A stretch of 64,000 bases of DNA from Pectobacterium parmentieri (GTDB lineage Bacteria > Pseudomonadota > Gammaproteobacteria > Enterobacterales > Enterobacteriaceae), in the NCBI RefSeq assembly GCF_001742145.1, contig NZ_CP015749.1, positions 3,596,001-3,660,000 of the forward strand. Direction: 5' to 3'. Positions 10,741-20,628 of this stretch are shown piece by piece. Each line of letters opens with the position of its first letter. The stretch's first letter is position 1. The translations under genes were made by a program, and so were the position numbers. The notes under the pieces are model-generated. The model searched no databases. It was given only the letters and a program-made list of their open reading frames with translations, and was not told where the DNA came from.

Positions 10741-11778
10741 TCAGTGCTTATTCATTTCTCTTTCAATCGTTCTCAGCCGCTCGTCCATATCTGGATGTGT
10801 ACTCAGCCAGTCAGGTAAATCCAGCGATTCAACTTCATCCTCGCTGCGGTCGTGATTGATCAAGGCCTGATACATTGCCTGCATGGACTGAAGCGAACGC
10901 CCTTGCTGTTGCATTTTTGCTATTGCCCATGCATCGGCTTCCCGCTCCATATCGCGAGAAAACTGCATCTCGTTGATAAAAGCGGCAGACTGCAACACGA
11001 TATCCCCCACGCCACTCACATCTCCTGTCATCCACATGAACGTCAGCGATACCAATGACGAACGCACGACCATACGCATTGGATGGCGGTAGGCGTGGTG
11101 TCCCATTTCATGCAACATCACCGCAGCCAGCTCGTTATCACTTTTCGCCAGCGTTACCAGATCGTCACTGATAATCAGCGTGCCATCTGCCAACATAAAG
11201 GCATTCGGCCCAATAGGCGCCGACATAATCTCCAGGCGCAGCGGCGTTTTGTCTTCCCGCATGTCAGCGGGCATAACCTGTTGAAACAGCGTTTGCATCG
11301 CCTGTTGGCGAGCAATAGGCAGTTTTGAAGGTTTAAAATCACTGTGCCGTAACAGCGTTAGCGTATGTTGCCCCAATTGCTGTTCGATCGCGGTAGGAAT
11401 GTGTAGCGCCAACGCGGAGCTCGCCCACGGCAACACCACATAGACATAATTTATGACGATGAATAGCGTGGCAAATAACGTGAGAATCACGCCACGCTTA
11501 TGGCGTTCCAGACGATGGACCAGCCCAGGGCGACGGCGCGCGGAATACCACGCACGAAATGTAGGATCGTCGGCAGGAACAAAGCGACCGCCGTCAGGAA
11601 ACGTTAACGTCAGGGGAATGGATCCCAGCGCATCGGAAACCGCGACCTGCTCCAGTGTAAATGTCGTATTCGATGACTCCGTGCTCAGCACCATCATCGA
11701 ACCATTGTCCGTTAAATGAAGAGAAGCGGCCACGCGGGCCGCCAATCCGGGGTATTGATAATGCCCCTCAATATTCAT
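10741..11778 (-). CDS. M48 family zinc metalloprotease, membrane-anchored
   Basis: Membrane protease of the M48 (HtpX/Oma1-like) group. It is 345 aa. An N-terminal cytosolic region of about 95 residues is followed by one transmembrane segment near residues 98-118. The zinc motif HEMGHH is at residues 223-228 and the third ligand lies in the EREAD motif near residue 280. It starts 16 bp after the yjgN-type gene on the same strand, so the two form an operon. YjgN-family (DUF898) proteins paired with an M48 protease recur in proteobacteria, which suggests envelope quality control, but that role is inferred. A hairpin follows the gene. Confidence 0.87.
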   Translation of the reverse strand: MNIEGHYQYPGLAARVAASLHLTDNGSMMVLSTESSNTTFTLEQVAVSDALGSIPLTLTFPDGGRFVPADDPTFRAWYSARRRPGLVHRLERHKRGVILTLFATLFIVINYVYVVLPWASSALALHIPTAIEQQLGQHTLTLLRHSDFKPSKLPIARQQAMQTLFQQVMPADMREDKTPLRLEIMSAPIGPNAFMLADGTLIISDDLVTLAKSDNELAAVMLHEMGHHAYRHPMRMVVRSSLVSLTFMWMTGDVSGVGDIVLQSAAFINEMQFSRDMEREADAWAIAKMQQQGRSLQSMQAMYQALINHDRSEDEVESLDLPDWLSTHPDMDERLRTIEREMNKH

Positions 11779-11794
11779 ATTCCTGCCTTATAAC

Positions 11795-12976
11795 TTACAG
11801 GCCGACACCCAAATCGAGGGCTTGTACGGCTTCTTCGGCCAGAGCACTGTTTGCCGTGTCTTGATGCGCCTGAACGTGCAGCAGTGCCAGATCACCTTCA
11901 ACCATCGTCGCATTCGCGAGGTAGCGAGCATGACGAATCTCTGCCACCGGTGCAGCCCAACCGAAAGAAAAGACCGTAATCAGGCTATTGGTTATCAGCA
12001 GCCATATGTAAGACAGCGTTTGCATGGAAGAGTGCAATTTCACACCGCCGCTCAGCGATGTCTGATTGAACAGGTAATTACGCTGTGCGACCAGTTGGTA
12101 GCAAGTAGAAGCCAGCCCCCCCAGCAGCAGCACAAGCAGCGTGATCATCAGATTAAGAGTATTGCTCGCCATCATACTGATCACCTCATCTTCATTTCCG
12201 CCACCCGTTATCGCGGTCTGGAATGATGTTAAGAAGGACGAACTCATGAATGACAGTCCTACGATCACAAAAGGAATAATAATCAGTACGCCAATCAGGC
12301 CAATTTTAATGAATGCCGCTTTCGTCAATTCCGCGTTAAACGCCGTTTTACCGAAAAACAGGTTATTCACATAGAAATCAAGCTGCATCATTTTCATGAT
12401 GCCATTCACCACAGCAAAACCCGGAGTAGCAAGCACTAGGGCGATGAATATAGCCAGAATCGGGCTATTGCTCTGCATACCAATAACCATCACAACAACC
12501 AGCACGGCATACAAAGCCAGAAGAAGCAAAATAGGACAAAGCAGTAATACCCAATATGCGCGGCCTGTCTGGCAATGATAATTAAAACGAATACCACGGT
12601 AGCTGGACATAATGGCGTTATAACGCCAGTTACGGATTACAATAATCGGAATGAGGGCCGCAAATGCCAACGCGAGCAGTACGCCAAGCGTCGGTGACGC
12701 GGCCATTACGGCATAAAAAAGAATAATACCGGCAATAACCAGCAAACGCCCTTTTAAGATTTGAATAGGCTCGGCGTGGTAGTCAAAACGGTCACCATTA
12801 ATTTCCGTATTGCCGTAGAAATAACGGCGGCGGCGCACTGTCGCCCATGCAGAATAAATTCCCAAGGTGATTGCCGTTAATAACGCATTCACCAGCCAAA
12901 TTGCAAAATATTCCCCAGCCTTACCATGAAACTGCACGCGATGCTGCGTGTTATTTTTTGAAGTATTGGTAGTCAT
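11795..12976 (-). CDS. yjgN: YjgN family (DUF898) polytopic inner-membrane protein
   Basis: Polytopic membrane protein of 393 aa, close to the length of E. coli YjgN. The N-terminal motif HGKAGEYFAIWLVNALLTAI and later LGIYSAWATVRRRRYFYGNT are typical of the family, and several hydrophobic helices follow, each block repeating an ITLG(I)YS/W-type pattern. The function is unknown in the family. It is the first gene of a two-gene operon with the M48 protease downstream. Its position beside yjgM, rraB and argF matches the E. coli neighbourhood. Confidence 0.9.
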   Translation of the reverse strand: MTTNTSKNNTQHRVQFHGKAGEYFAIWLVNALLTAITLGIYSAWATVRRRRYFYGNTEINGDRFDYHAEPIQILKGRLLVIAGIILFYAVMAASPTLGVLLALAFAALIPIIVIRNWRYNAIMSSYRGIRFNYHCQTGRAYWVLLLCPILLLLALYAVLVVVMVIGMQSNSPILAIFIALVLATPGFAVVNGIMKMMQLDFYVNNLFFGKTAFNAELTKAAFIKIGLIGVLIIIPFVIVGLSFMSSSFLTSFQTAITGGGNEDEVISMMASNTLNLMITLLVLLLGGLASTCYQLVAQRNYLFNQTSLSGGVKLHSSMQTLSYIWLLITNSLITVFSFGWAAPVAEIRHARYLANATMVEGDLALLHVQAHQDTANSALAEEAVQALDLGVGL

Positions 12977-13270
12977 AACCCTTTCATCCTAAAAGAAATA
13001 AACCTCATAAATGCTTTATTGGACACGCTATCGGCATACAAAAAGCGGCTTATTTAAGCATGTCCTGTTAACGACAACAATAAAAGTTAACAGCAATTAA
13101 ACAAATTTATATACTGATTAATTATTAGGAATAGGGTAATTCATAGAGAAACTGACGTGCTGCCACTTGAACTATGACAGGTATAGACGTTGCATCGAGG
13201 TGGTCTGAAATGGTATTACAATCGGTCAAGATCATTACCCTCATAAACCGTAAGAACAAGAGTATGTATT

Positions 13271-13774
13271 ATGACAACTGCGACCTCCACTAATCTTCAG
13301 GTACGCCTAATCACTGCGCAGGACGATGCCACGATTGCACAGGTCATCCGTCAGGTTTCTGCTGAATTTGGTTTAACGGCCGATAAAGGTTACACCGTTT
13401 CCGACCCTAATCTGGATGCGTTGTTTGCCTTGTATAACCAGCCGAAAAGCGCCTATTGGGTTATTGAATATGAAGGCCGCGTGGTTGGCGGTGGTGGGAT
13501 TGCGCCGTTGGTTGCGGGTGAAGAAGATGTCTGTGAATTACAGAAAATGTATTTCTTACCCGTCGTGCGGGGCAAAGGTCTGGCACGTCAGTTAGCAATA
13601 CAAGCACTTGATTTTGCTCGTCAGCATGGCTTTCGCCGCTGTTATCTGGAAACGACGGGCCACTTGACCAGCGCAATTCGGCTATATGCGTCGCTGGGCT
13701 TCGATGCGATCCCCCATTCAATGGGCAACACAGGCCACACCGATTGTGAAGTAACGATGCTGAAAGTGCTGTAG
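13271..13774 (+). CDS. yjgM: GNAT family N-acetyltransferase (YjgM-like)
   Basis: Small cytosolic acetyltransferase of 167 aa. The GNAT core is visible: [10 protein letters not shown] strand, then the acetyl-CoA binding loop [15 protein letters not shown] (R/QxxGxG/A type) and the C-terminal [18 protein letters not shown] helix-strand. The acceptor substrate is unknown. It is convergent with rraB. The location between yjgN and rraB is the same as in E. coli, which supports the orthologue assignment. Confidence 0.9.
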   Translation: MTTATSTNLQVRLITAQDDATIAQVIRQVSAEFGLTADKGYTVSDPNLDALFALYNQPKSAYWVIEYEGRVVGGGGIAPLVAGEEDVCELQKMYFLPVVRGKGLARQLAIQALDFARQHGFRRCYLETTGHLTSAIRLYASLGFDAIPHSMGNTGHTDCEVTMLKVL

Positions 13775-13863
13775 ACAGCCATACCGATTGTTTCAGGATC
13801 GAGATTCCGAGGGAAATACGGTATCCGCATTTAAGCGATCGACATAACGATCGCGTAAAAACC

Positions 13864-13894
13864 AAATAAAAACGCCGCAGGATATTCCCGCGGC
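13864..13894 (-). terminator. Intrinsic terminator of rraB
   Basis: On the minus strand a GC-rich stem (13874-13894, about 9 bp with one wobble) is followed by a run of U, 30 bp past the rraB stop. It lies between the convergent yjgM and rraB genes. Confidence 0.8.
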
Positions 13895-13924
13895 ATTCTG
13901 TGAGGCAGGGTTGAAGCTCAATGA

Positions 13925-14347
13925 TTAATGGCGCTTACCGTCATCATCTTCGTCATAAAAATCTTCATCATCCCCTTCTTCGCCTTCACCATCTGGATCT
14001 TCGAAGTAAGTACCCCACCCGTCGTAATTCACACCGTGACGTTCTGCCAGCGCCAGTAGCTGTTCTACCTGTGCGTCGATCAGTTCCGCATTCAGCGCAA
14101 CTTCACTGATCGCATCACAGCACATCAGCAACACACCATCTTCCACTTCCAGTTCTTCCGCATCCGTCACTTCATAGCCCAGCTTGAAGGCTTCTACAGC
14201 AACTTTCTCCAACACTTCAAACTTCTCAGCAGAGAAATGGTGTTCAATGGTATAGAGCGCGTCAGGATCGCTGCCATCATCCAGCAGTTCTTCAATGATC
14301 AGGCGTGTCTCTTCCCGTTGCTCTTCCAGTAATTCGCGATTTGCCAT
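13925..14347 (-). CDS. rraB: Ribonuclease E inhibitor RraB
   Basis: Regulator of RNase E activity that binds the degradosome scaffold. It is 140 aa and strongly acidic, with a C-terminal Asp/Glu run ([16 protein letters not shown]), as in the E. coli protein (YjgD). The N-terminus [38 protein letters not shown] is family-typical. It is divergent from argF with about 160 bp between them, and has its own terminator. Confidence 0.95.
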   Translation of the reverse strand: MANRELLEEQREETRLIIEELLDDGSDPDALYTIEHHFSAEKFEVLEKVAVEAFKLGYEVTDAEELEVEDGVLLMCCDAISEVALNAELIDAQVEQLLALAERHGVNYDGWGTYFEDPDGEGEEGDDEDFYDEDDDGKRH

Positions 14348-14437
14348 GCCTCAGTCCTCATTAATCGACGTAATATTGCTTATTGTCCCACAGCCCTGCG
14401 GCTTGCTCCACCACAAAGTTTGATATCACCACTTGAA

Positions 14438-14476
14438 TTTGAATAATTACACATATAAAGTGAATTTTAATTCAAT
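14438..14476 (+). promoter_or_regulatory. Tandem ArgR boxes upstream of argF
   Basis: Two 18-bp ARG boxes, 14438-14455 and 14459-14476, are separated by 3 bp, the canonical hexamer spacing. The second is a perfect palindromic match to the consensus (TGAATTTTAATTCA core); the first has a good left half and a weaker right half. A TATAAA hexamer at 14454-14459 overlaps them, so ArgR-arginine would block RNA polymerase. Confidence 0.85.
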
Positions 14477-14508
14477 AGATAATCTTGGGTCACATGGAGA
14501 AGTACATC

Positions 14509-15516
14509 ATGCAACCGTTCTATAAGCGTCACTTTTTAAGGTTAATGGATTTTACACCTGCAGAAATTGCCCATCTTTTAGCCCTGTCGACGAAACTGAA
14601 AGCCGATAAAAAAAGCGGGACCGAAACCCGCCGCCTACAAGGTAAAAACATCGCACTCATCTTCGAAAAAGATTCGACTCGTACTCGCTGCTCTTTCGAA
14701 GTTGCTGCATACGATCAGGGCGCACAAGTGACCTATCTCGGCCCAAGCGGCAGTCAAATTGGCCATAAAGAATCCATTAAGGACACCGCCCGCGTACTGG
14801 GAAGAATGTACGACGGCATTCAATATCGCGGCTACGGCCAGCACATTGTTGAAACGCTAGCACAATATGCGGGCGTTCCCGTGTGGAACGGACTGACAAA
14901 CGAATTCCACCCCACGCAGTTGTTGGCCGATCTGTTGACAATGCAGGAACATTTGCCGGGTAAAGCGTTGTCAGACATGACGCTCGTCTACGCTGGCGAT
15001 GCGCGTAACAACATGGGTAACACCATGCTGGAAGCGGCGGCGCTGACCGGGCTGGATTTACGCCTTGTTGCGCCAAAAGCCTGCTGGCCGGATGCCGGTC
15101 TGGTGGCTGAGTGTCAGGCGGCGGCAGAGCAAACGGGTGGCAGCATCACGCTGACGGAAGATATCGCCGCAGGCGTCGCGGACGCAGATTTCATCTATAC
15201 CGACGTTTGGGTTTCTATGGGTGAACCAAAAGAAACTTGGAAAGAGCGTATCGCGCTGCTGAAACCTTATCAGGTGAACATGGCGATGATCGCTGCAACG
15301 GGCAATCCGCAGGTAAAGTTTCTACACTGCCTGCCAGCGTTCCATGATGACCAGACAACCATGGGTCAACAAATGGCGGAACAGTATGGCCTGCACGGTG
15401 GAATGGAAGTCACGGACGAAGTCTTTGAATCCGCGCACAGTATCGTGTTCGATCAGGCGGAAAACCGTATGCACACCATCAAAGCAGTGATGGTCGCTAC
15501 GCTGGCGCAGGATTAA
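14509..15516 (+). CDS. argF: Ornithine carbamoyltransferase
   Basis: Makes citrulline from ornithine and carbamoyl phosphate in arginine biosynthesis, as a cytosolic trimer. It is 335 aa from the Met at 14509, which has GGAGAAG about 6 nt upstream; a longer reading from 14485 adds only eight unlikely residues. It has the carbamoyl phosphate motif [22 protein letters not shown] and the ornithine-loop motif HCLPA. It corresponds to E. coli argI (adjacent to rraB). Two ArgR boxes precede it. Confidence 0.97.
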   Translation: MQPFYKRHFLRLMDFTPAEIAHLLALSTKLKADKKSGTETRRLQGKNIALIFEKDSTRTRCSFEVAAYDQGAQVTYLGPSGSQIGHKESIKDTARVLGRMYDGIQYRGYGQHIVETLAQYAGVPVWNGLTNEFHPTQLLADLLTMQEHLPGKALSDMTLVYAGDARNNMGNTMLEAAALTGLDLRLVAPKACWPDAGLVAECQAAAEQTGGSITLTEDIAAGVADADFIYTDVWVSMGEPKETWKERIALLKPYQVNMAMIAATGNPQVKFLHCLPAFHDDQTTMGQQMAEQYGLHGGMEVTDEVFESAHSIVFDQAENRMHTIKAVMVATLAQD

Positions 15517-15610
15517 GGTTTAGCCTGCCTTTGAGATGTTTTAAAAACAGATCAGAGGATTACAGGTAGCGTCGTAGCGGGAAACAAAGTCGATAGTCTG
15601 AGCAATGTAC

Positions 15611-15646
15611 ATAAAAAAATCCGAAAACCAGGCGCGTTTTCGGATT
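15611..15646 (-). terminator. Intrinsic terminator of the tandem LuxR-type genes
   Basis: An 11-bp perfect stem (15618-15628 with 15636-15646) is followed on the minus strand by seven U, 40 bp past the stop of the downstream regulator gene. It also faces the convergent end of argF. Confidence 0.8.
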
Positions 15647-15686
15647 CTTGCACAGCAGTTGGATCGCTCAACTGAACTACCGCCCC

Positions 15687-16352
15687 TCAGGTAATCGACA
15701 CATGCCCTTTTATCAGAAAAAAAGGGGGAATGTAGTTATCCCATCCTTTTTGGTTGCAGTGTTGGATCAGGGTGGCGCTGTTTGCCACACCTGTTTTATC
15801 ACAGCAACGCATTATCCTGTTACGAAGCGTTGAAGAACTTATACCGAGTATGTCTGGAATACTGTTCTGCTTCACCCCGCACTGCAGCAAAAGAACGACT
15901 TCCCACTCTTTATCTGTAAAAATATTTGCCGGTCGGGTGAACACAAAGGGCTTCCTTTCGCATGGCATAAGAAAAGTTGAAAAGTAAACATTGGTGATTT
16001 CTATGTAAGTGCAAACAATACCGTCAGTGCCATCATTGAGCCGCCAAGGACGCTTCTCCACCAGAAAAGATCTGAGTCTATTTCGTCTTCCGTAATCAAA
16101 TGTTTTGAGGACGATACTCATTTCATTTGTGGTCAATATTTTTTGGTCGTCATACAGTATATGGTCATAGTGCTCGCTGACATCGGGCGTTAAGTCAGTG
16201 TCGAGACAGCCTAAAAGTTTATTTTCTGTTACACCGAAATACTGACATACCATCTTATTGCCATAAACATACTGGGAGTTGCAGTCCTTTATTGCCCAGC
16301 CAAACAAAGAGTTATCAAAGTAATACTCAACAGGAGTCAAATCTGGATCCAT
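15687..16352 (-). CDS. PAS-like sensor / LuxR-type helix-turn-helix regulator (second of a pair)
   Basis: Probable transcription factor of 221 aa. Residues 1-120 look like a PAS fold (LFGWAIKDCNSQYVYGNKMV...YFGVTENKLLG). Residues 150-200 form a LuxR/GerE-type HTH (FTDKEWEVVLLLQCGVKQ...LGISSSTLRNRI). The C-terminus DNYIPPFFLIKGH is shared with the upstream paralogue. The genes are 4 bp apart on the same strand and end at one terminator. The ligand and targets are unknown. Base composition is lower in GC than the flanking core genes, hinting at acquired DNA. Confidence 0.8.
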   Translation of the reverse strand: MDPDLTPVEYYFDNSLFGWAIKDCNSQYVYGNKMVCQYFGVTENKLLGCLDTDLTPDVSEHYDHILYDDQKILTTNEMSIVLKTFDYGRRNRLRSFLVEKRPWRLNDGTDGIVCTYIEITNVYFSTFLMPCERKPFVFTRPANIFTDKEWEVVLLLQCGVKQNSIPDILGISSSTLRNRIMRCCDKTGVANSATLIQHCNQKGWDNYIPPFFLIKGHVSIT

Positions 16353-16356
16353 CAGG

Positions 16357-17040
16357 TTAGCCTCTGATAATGATATGTCCTTTTTTCAGAAAGAACAGCG
16401 GGATGTAGTTATCAAACTTGTTATCTCTACAGTATTCTTTTAGGCCTGATAGTGAATTCAAGCCTGTTTTTCTGTAGCAGCTTCGGAGTCTGCTGTTAAC
16501 GGCATCGACGGTGATTGAGAGGATGCTGCTTATATCTTTAAGCATCATCCCACAGACCAGTAGGTAAATAACCTCCCATTCCTTCTCGGTAAATATTTCA
16601 GAAGGGGGCTCGAAGGTGGAGTGTTGCATTATTGTTCCATTTAGCAACGAGGTCGGCGTGATGATCCTAACATGTCTGACGCTGATAACTGTGCCTACAC
16701 AGTTGCGATGTTCATCATAAATTGGCTCCTGAATATTGTAGGCAGGCTGCATTATTTTTTCCGTGCCTTGAATATGCGTGGTAATGGCTCTCACCGCCTT
16801 ACCTGTGCGTTCTATCTCTCGTTCCTGCTGGTTAAAAATGTCTGAAAATTCGGCTACAGGAACAGGGATATCCCTAATATTCAAGCCTTCATAATCATAA
16901 CGAGTTGATATGGTTTGCCAGGTTTTAAAGGTGTTATTGACATAAATAAAACGGGAGCTTGTGTCTTTTATTGCCCAGCCGACGAGAGGATCGCTTTCGA
17001 ACATTGCGATTAATCTGTCAGGTAATGTAATTGGCTTCAT
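16357..17040 (-). CDS. PAS-like sensor / LuxR-type helix-turn-helix regulator (first of a pair)
   Basis: Paralogue of the next gene, 227 aa, with the same layout: PAS-like N-terminus (LVGWAIKDTSSRFIYVNNTF), a middle segment, then an HTH (FTEKEWEVIYLLVCGMMLKDISSILSI...) and the shared ending DNYIPLFFLKKGH. The two proteins are clearly duplicated but well diverged. Translation of the downstream gene is probably coupled (4-bp gap). What they sense is not apparent. Confidence 0.8.
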   Translation of the reverse strand: MKPITLPDRLIAMFESDPLVGWAIKDTSSRFIYVNNTFKTWQTISTRYDYEGLNIRDIPVPVAEFSDIFNQQEREIERTGKAVRAITTHIQGTEKIMQPAYNIQEPIYDEHRNCVGTVISVRHVRIITPTSLLNGTIMQHSTFEPPSEIFTEKEWEVIYLLVCGMMLKDISSILSITVDAVNSRLRSCYRKTGLNSLSGLKEYCRDNKFDNYIPLFFLKKGHIIIRG

Positions 17041-17414
17041 CAGAGTATCCCTACATTAAAATTACCCTACATAAAATATGCCGTACCTGATATATACCTG
17101 TTTATCAAAACTAAAATAGAATAAAAAGTCTGTGACAGGCCAATACCAGGGCAAACATCCTACATAGTTTAAAGTAATAACATACCTCTAATCGAAAGAT
17201 CATGAAATATTCTAGCAAGAAAATTATTTTCTGAATATGCCAGTCAGTTAAGCAACTGACTGGCTGTTTTTTTCCAGGCCTGACCGTATTTACCTGGTTT
17301 TTCCTTTACTGCTCTTGGGAAGGTGACGTGGTTCTCCGGTGTATCTGGCGAACCCGATCGGCATTAATCAATTGCTGAATGAATACATTTTTCCGGTCAT
17401 TGTTCACAGAAATC
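17041..17414. other. AT-rich noncoding gap upstream of the regulator pair
   Basis: About 370 bp between the divergent start of the LuxR-type pair and the convergent end of yjgK. It holds the promoter region of the pair and a strong plus-strand terminator (17240-17273) with no annotated plus-strand gene in front of it. No open reading frame was convincing. Confidence 0.6.
17240..17273 (+). terminator. Strong intrinsic terminator without an obvious gene
   Basis: A 10-bp perfect stem (17240-17249 with 17254-17263), tetraloop AAGC, then CTG and seven T. It reads on the plus strand, but the nearest upstream plus-strand gene is argF, which lies beyond the minus-strand pair. It may end an unannotated small RNA starting in 17041-17200. 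Confidence 0.75.
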
Positions 17415-17978
<564 letters not shown>

Positions 17979-18077
17979 TCATCACTCTTCTCGGCCAGCC
18001 TTCTCTCGCCTACGGCCATCATGCAGAGAGCATTCGCTCCGCAACCGATTGCAGTGCGTAAAAAACCACGTTTTATG

Positions 18078-18105
18078 CTTGAAATAGCCTAGTCGGCGCG
18101 TATAA
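18078..18105 (+). promoter_or_regulatory. pyrLBI promoter
   Basis: A -35 hexamer TTGAAA (18078-18083), 16-bp spacer and perfect -10 TATAAT (18100-18105) lie about 27 bp before the leader peptide start. This matches the layout of the E. coli pyrBI promoter. Confidence 0.8.
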
Positions 18106-18131
18106 TTCCCGACAGTTTGCCGGGAGGGGTT

Positions 18132-18254
18132 ATGCACTGTTACACCAAAAAATCCGCTGCTTATGTTGGTTCTCAACCACAACTGCCATCCGGCAGCCAG
18201 CCAGCGTTTTCCTTTCCGTCGCTCAATCGATCAATTAAGAAAGCCCCTCAATGA
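18132..18254 (+). CDS. pyrL: pyrBI operon leader peptide
   Basis: A 40-codon leader peptide starting at ATG 18132, preceded by GGAGGGG, and ending in a TGA that lies inside the attenuator hairpin. The peptide begins MHCYTKKSAAYVGS and differs much from the E. coli sequence, as expected since only the coupling matters. A T/C-rich run (about 18208-18218) is the UTP-sensitive pausing stretch. At low UTP the polymerase pauses, the ribosome catches up and covers the terminator, letting pyrBI be transcribed. The mechanism is taken from E. coli. Confidence 0.85.
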   Translation: MHCYTKKSAAYVGSQPQLPSGSQPAFSFPSLNRSIKKAPQ

Positions 18255-18268
18255 GGGGCTTTTTTTTG
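18240..18268 (+). terminator. pyrBI attenuator
   Basis: GC-rich hairpin with arms AAGCCCCTC and GAGGGGCTT around a 3-nt loop, followed by eight T. The leader peptide stop codon overlaps it, the arrangement needed for UTP-sensing attenuation. Confidence 0.92.
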
Positions 18269-18327
18269 CCCGCCGTTCGGGCCGCCAGATACGACATTTC
18301 CTGTTTACTCGTTAGGAGAAAGACAAC

Positions 18328-19263
18328 ATGGTCAATCCGCTCTATCAAAAACATATCATTTCGATTAACGACCTCAGTCGGGAAGATTTAGAACTGGCGC
18401 TGAATGTCGCCGCCAGCCTGAAAGCCAAACCTCAGCCTGAGCTGTTAAAACATAAAGTGATTGCCAGTTGCTTCTTCGAGGCCTCCACCCGGACGCGTTT
18501 ATCTTTTGAAACCGCGATGCACCGCCTGGGCGCCTCCGTCGTCGGTTTCGCTGACAGCAACAACACGTCGCTGGGAAAAAAGGGCGAAACGCTGGCCGAC
18601 ACTATCTCTGTTATCAGCCAATATGTTGATGCCATCGTGATGCGTCATCCGCAGGAAGGCGCATCACGCCTTGCCACCGAATTTTCCGGCGGCATTCCGG
18701 TGCTGAACGCCGGGGACGGTGCGAACCAGCACCCGACGCAAACGCTGCTCGATCTGTTCACCATTCAGGAAACGCAAGGCCGACTGAACAACATCAACAT
18801 TGCGATGGTCGGTGATTTGAAATATGGCCGTACCGTGCATTCACTCACGCAGGCGCTGGCGAAGTTCGAAGGCAACCGCTTCTACTTCATCGCCCCGGAC
18901 GCATTGGCGATGCCGGATTACATTCTGAGCATGCTGAAAGAGAAGAATATTGCTTACAGCCTGCACAACAGCATCGATGAAGTTGTCGGCGAACTGGACA
19001 TTCTGTATATGACGCGCGTTCAGAAAGAACGTCTGGACCCGTCCGAATACATCAACATCAAATCCCAATTTGTCTTGCGCGCTGCCGACCTGGACAGCGC
19101 CCGTCAGAATTTGAAAGTGCTGCACCCGCTGCCGCGCGTCGATGAGATCACCATTGATGTGGATGCCACGCCTTACGCCTATTATTTCCAACAGGCGGGT
19201 AATGGTATTTATGCCCGTCAGGCGCTGCTGGCGCTGGTCCTGAATCGCGAACTGGTTCTGTAA
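18328..19263 (+). CDS. pyrB: Aspartate carbamoyltransferase catalytic subunit
   Basis: Catalyses the committed step of pyrimidine synthesis, carbamoyl phosphate plus aspartate to carbamoyl aspartate. It is 311 aa, the length of E. coli PyrB. Motifs: [11 protein letters not shown] (carbamoyl phosphate), [18 protein letters not shown] and HPLPRVDEI (aspartate loop). It is followed after 15 bp by the regulatory subunit gene, and is controlled by the pyrL attenuator. Confidence 0.98.
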   Translation: MVNPLYQKHIISINDLSREDLELALNVAASLKAKPQPELLKHKVIASCFFEASTRTRLSFETAMHRLGASVVGFADSNNTSLGKKGETLADTISVISQYVDAIVMRHPQEGASRLATEFSGGIPVLNAGDGANQHPTQTLLDLFTIQETQGRLNNINIAMVGDLKYGRTVHSLTQALAKFEGNRFYFIAPDALAMPDYILSMLKEKNIAYSLHNSIDEVVGELDILYMTRVQKERLDPSEYINIKSQFVLRAADLDSARQNLKVLHPLPRVDEITIDVDATPYAYYFQQAGNGIYARQALLALVLNRELVL

Positions 19264-19743
<480 letters not shown>

Positions 19744-19754
19744 TTTTCTGCTTT

Positions 19755-19791
19755 GCCCCGTCATGGACATTGCCTGCCACGGGGCTTTTTT
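19755..19791 (+). terminator. Intrinsic terminator after pyrI
   Basis: Stem GCCCCGT/ACGGGGC (19755-19761 with 19779-19785) followed by six T, 11 bp past the pyrI stop. Confidence 0.8.
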
Positions 19792-19841
19792 GAATAATGG
19801 CTGAGTCCGCGTTCCTTTTACGCCCCCATCAAGGAGATACC

Positions 19842-20228
19842 ATGTCACGCATTATCAGCACTGAGCACGCCCCAGCCGCCATCGGCCCTTATGTTCAGGG
19901 CGTCGACCTTGGCAGCATGATCTTCACCTCTGGTCAGATCCCCGTGAACCCGAAAAGCGGTCTGGTCGCTGACAACATCACCGCTCAGACCCGCCAGTCA
20001 CTGGAAAACGTTCAGGCGATCGTGGAAGCTGCCGGCCTGAAAGTTTCCGATATCGTGAAAATGACCGTGTTCGTGAAAGATCTGCACGACTTCACCCTCG
20101 TGAATACCGCGTATGAAGCCTTCTTTAAGGAACATGATGCACCGTTCCCGGCTCGCTCTTGCGTTGAAGTCGCCCGTCTGCCGAAAGATGTGAAAATCGA
20201 AATCGAAGCGATCGCCGTTCGCCGCTAA
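19842..20228 (+). CDS. ridA: 2-iminobutanoate/2-iminopropanoate deaminase
   Basis: Hydrolyses reactive enamine/imine intermediates released by PLP enzymes. It is 128 aa. The start at 19842 follows a perfect AAGGAGA site; a frame extended to 19797 is unlikely. Signature motifs: GPYVQGVDLGSMIFTSGQIPV and PARSCVEVARLPKDVKIEIEAIA (including the conserved Arg). In E. coli it also follows pyrI. It forms a trimer in the cytosol. Confidence 0.97.
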   Translation: MSRIISTEHAPAAIGPYVQGVDLGSMIFTSGQIPVNPKSGLVADNITAQTRQSLENVQAIVEAAGLKVSDIVKMTVFVKDLHDFTLVNTAYEAFFKEHDAPFPARSCVEVARLPKDVKIEIEAIAVRR

Positions 20229-20250
20229 CGATCGGCAGTACAATCCCCGA

Positions 20251-20283
20251 AAAGCGCACGGTAACCAGTGCGCTTTTTTCTGC
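20251..20283 (+). terminator. Intrinsic terminator after ridA
   Basis: Ten-bp stem (20251-20260 with 20269-20278) with an 8-nt loop, running into a T tract, 22 bp past the ridA stop. Confidence 0.85.
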
Positions 20284-20446
20284 TTTTTCTTTCACCACAA
20301 CAAGATTATGGACATCTCAGACACACATCACGGCCAAAAAACAGACGAATTTCTGCCAACCCGCGCGTAGCAAGCCTTCACGCTTCAATCGCCTTTTTTG
20401 GCTATTTTTTGTTCAGGTTCAAATTCACTCCGACATGATGATTTCT

Positions 20447-20460
20447 TTGCTCTACATCAA
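20447..20460 (+). promoter_or_regulatory. Candidate FNR box upstream of nrdD
   Basis: TTGCTCTACATCAA matches the FNR consensus TTGAT-N4-ATCAA with one mismatch. Anaerobic activation of nrdDG by FNR is established in E. coli, so the placement is sensible. Confidence 0.55.
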
Positions 20461-20496
20461 TTTTGCAGCGATAAAAGCGCAAACACCCCTACGCAA

Positions 20497-20543
20497 TTTC
20501 AATATATAGTGCCTATCCTATAAACACGACCCATATATAGTGT
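20497..20543 (+). promoter_or_regulatory. Pair of NrdR boxes upstream of nrdD
   Basis: Two 16-bp NrdR-type boxes with the ATATATAGTG core, 20497-20512 and 20528-20543, lie 31 bp apart start to start (three helical turns), as NrdR requires. They imply ATP/dATP-dependent repression of the anaerobic ribonucleotide reductase operon. Confidence 0.8.
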
Positions 20544-20608
20544 TTATCCACAGTGTCATCCACAGCCCTCATCAACCCTTGTCGGCTAGGGCTTTCGCCT
20601 GTGGATAA
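20544..20608. promoter_or_regulatory. Cluster of DnaA boxes upstream of nrdD
   Basis: Two perfect DnaA boxes (TTATCCACA at 20544-20552, and its reverse complement at 20600-20608) and one with a single mismatch (TCATCCACA at 20556-20564) lie within 65 bp, directly next to the second NrdR box. DnaA control of nrdAB is known in E. coli; here the cluster is in front of nrdD. Confidence 0.7.
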
Positions 20609-20628
20609 CCTTTCTAGAGGAAAAAAAC

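Noticed and set aside
17980..18010. Match of 8 bases between this region and the guide of the solitary repeat
   Set aside because: Only the first 8 positions agree and the adjacent bases are not an AAG-type PAM. Expected by chance.
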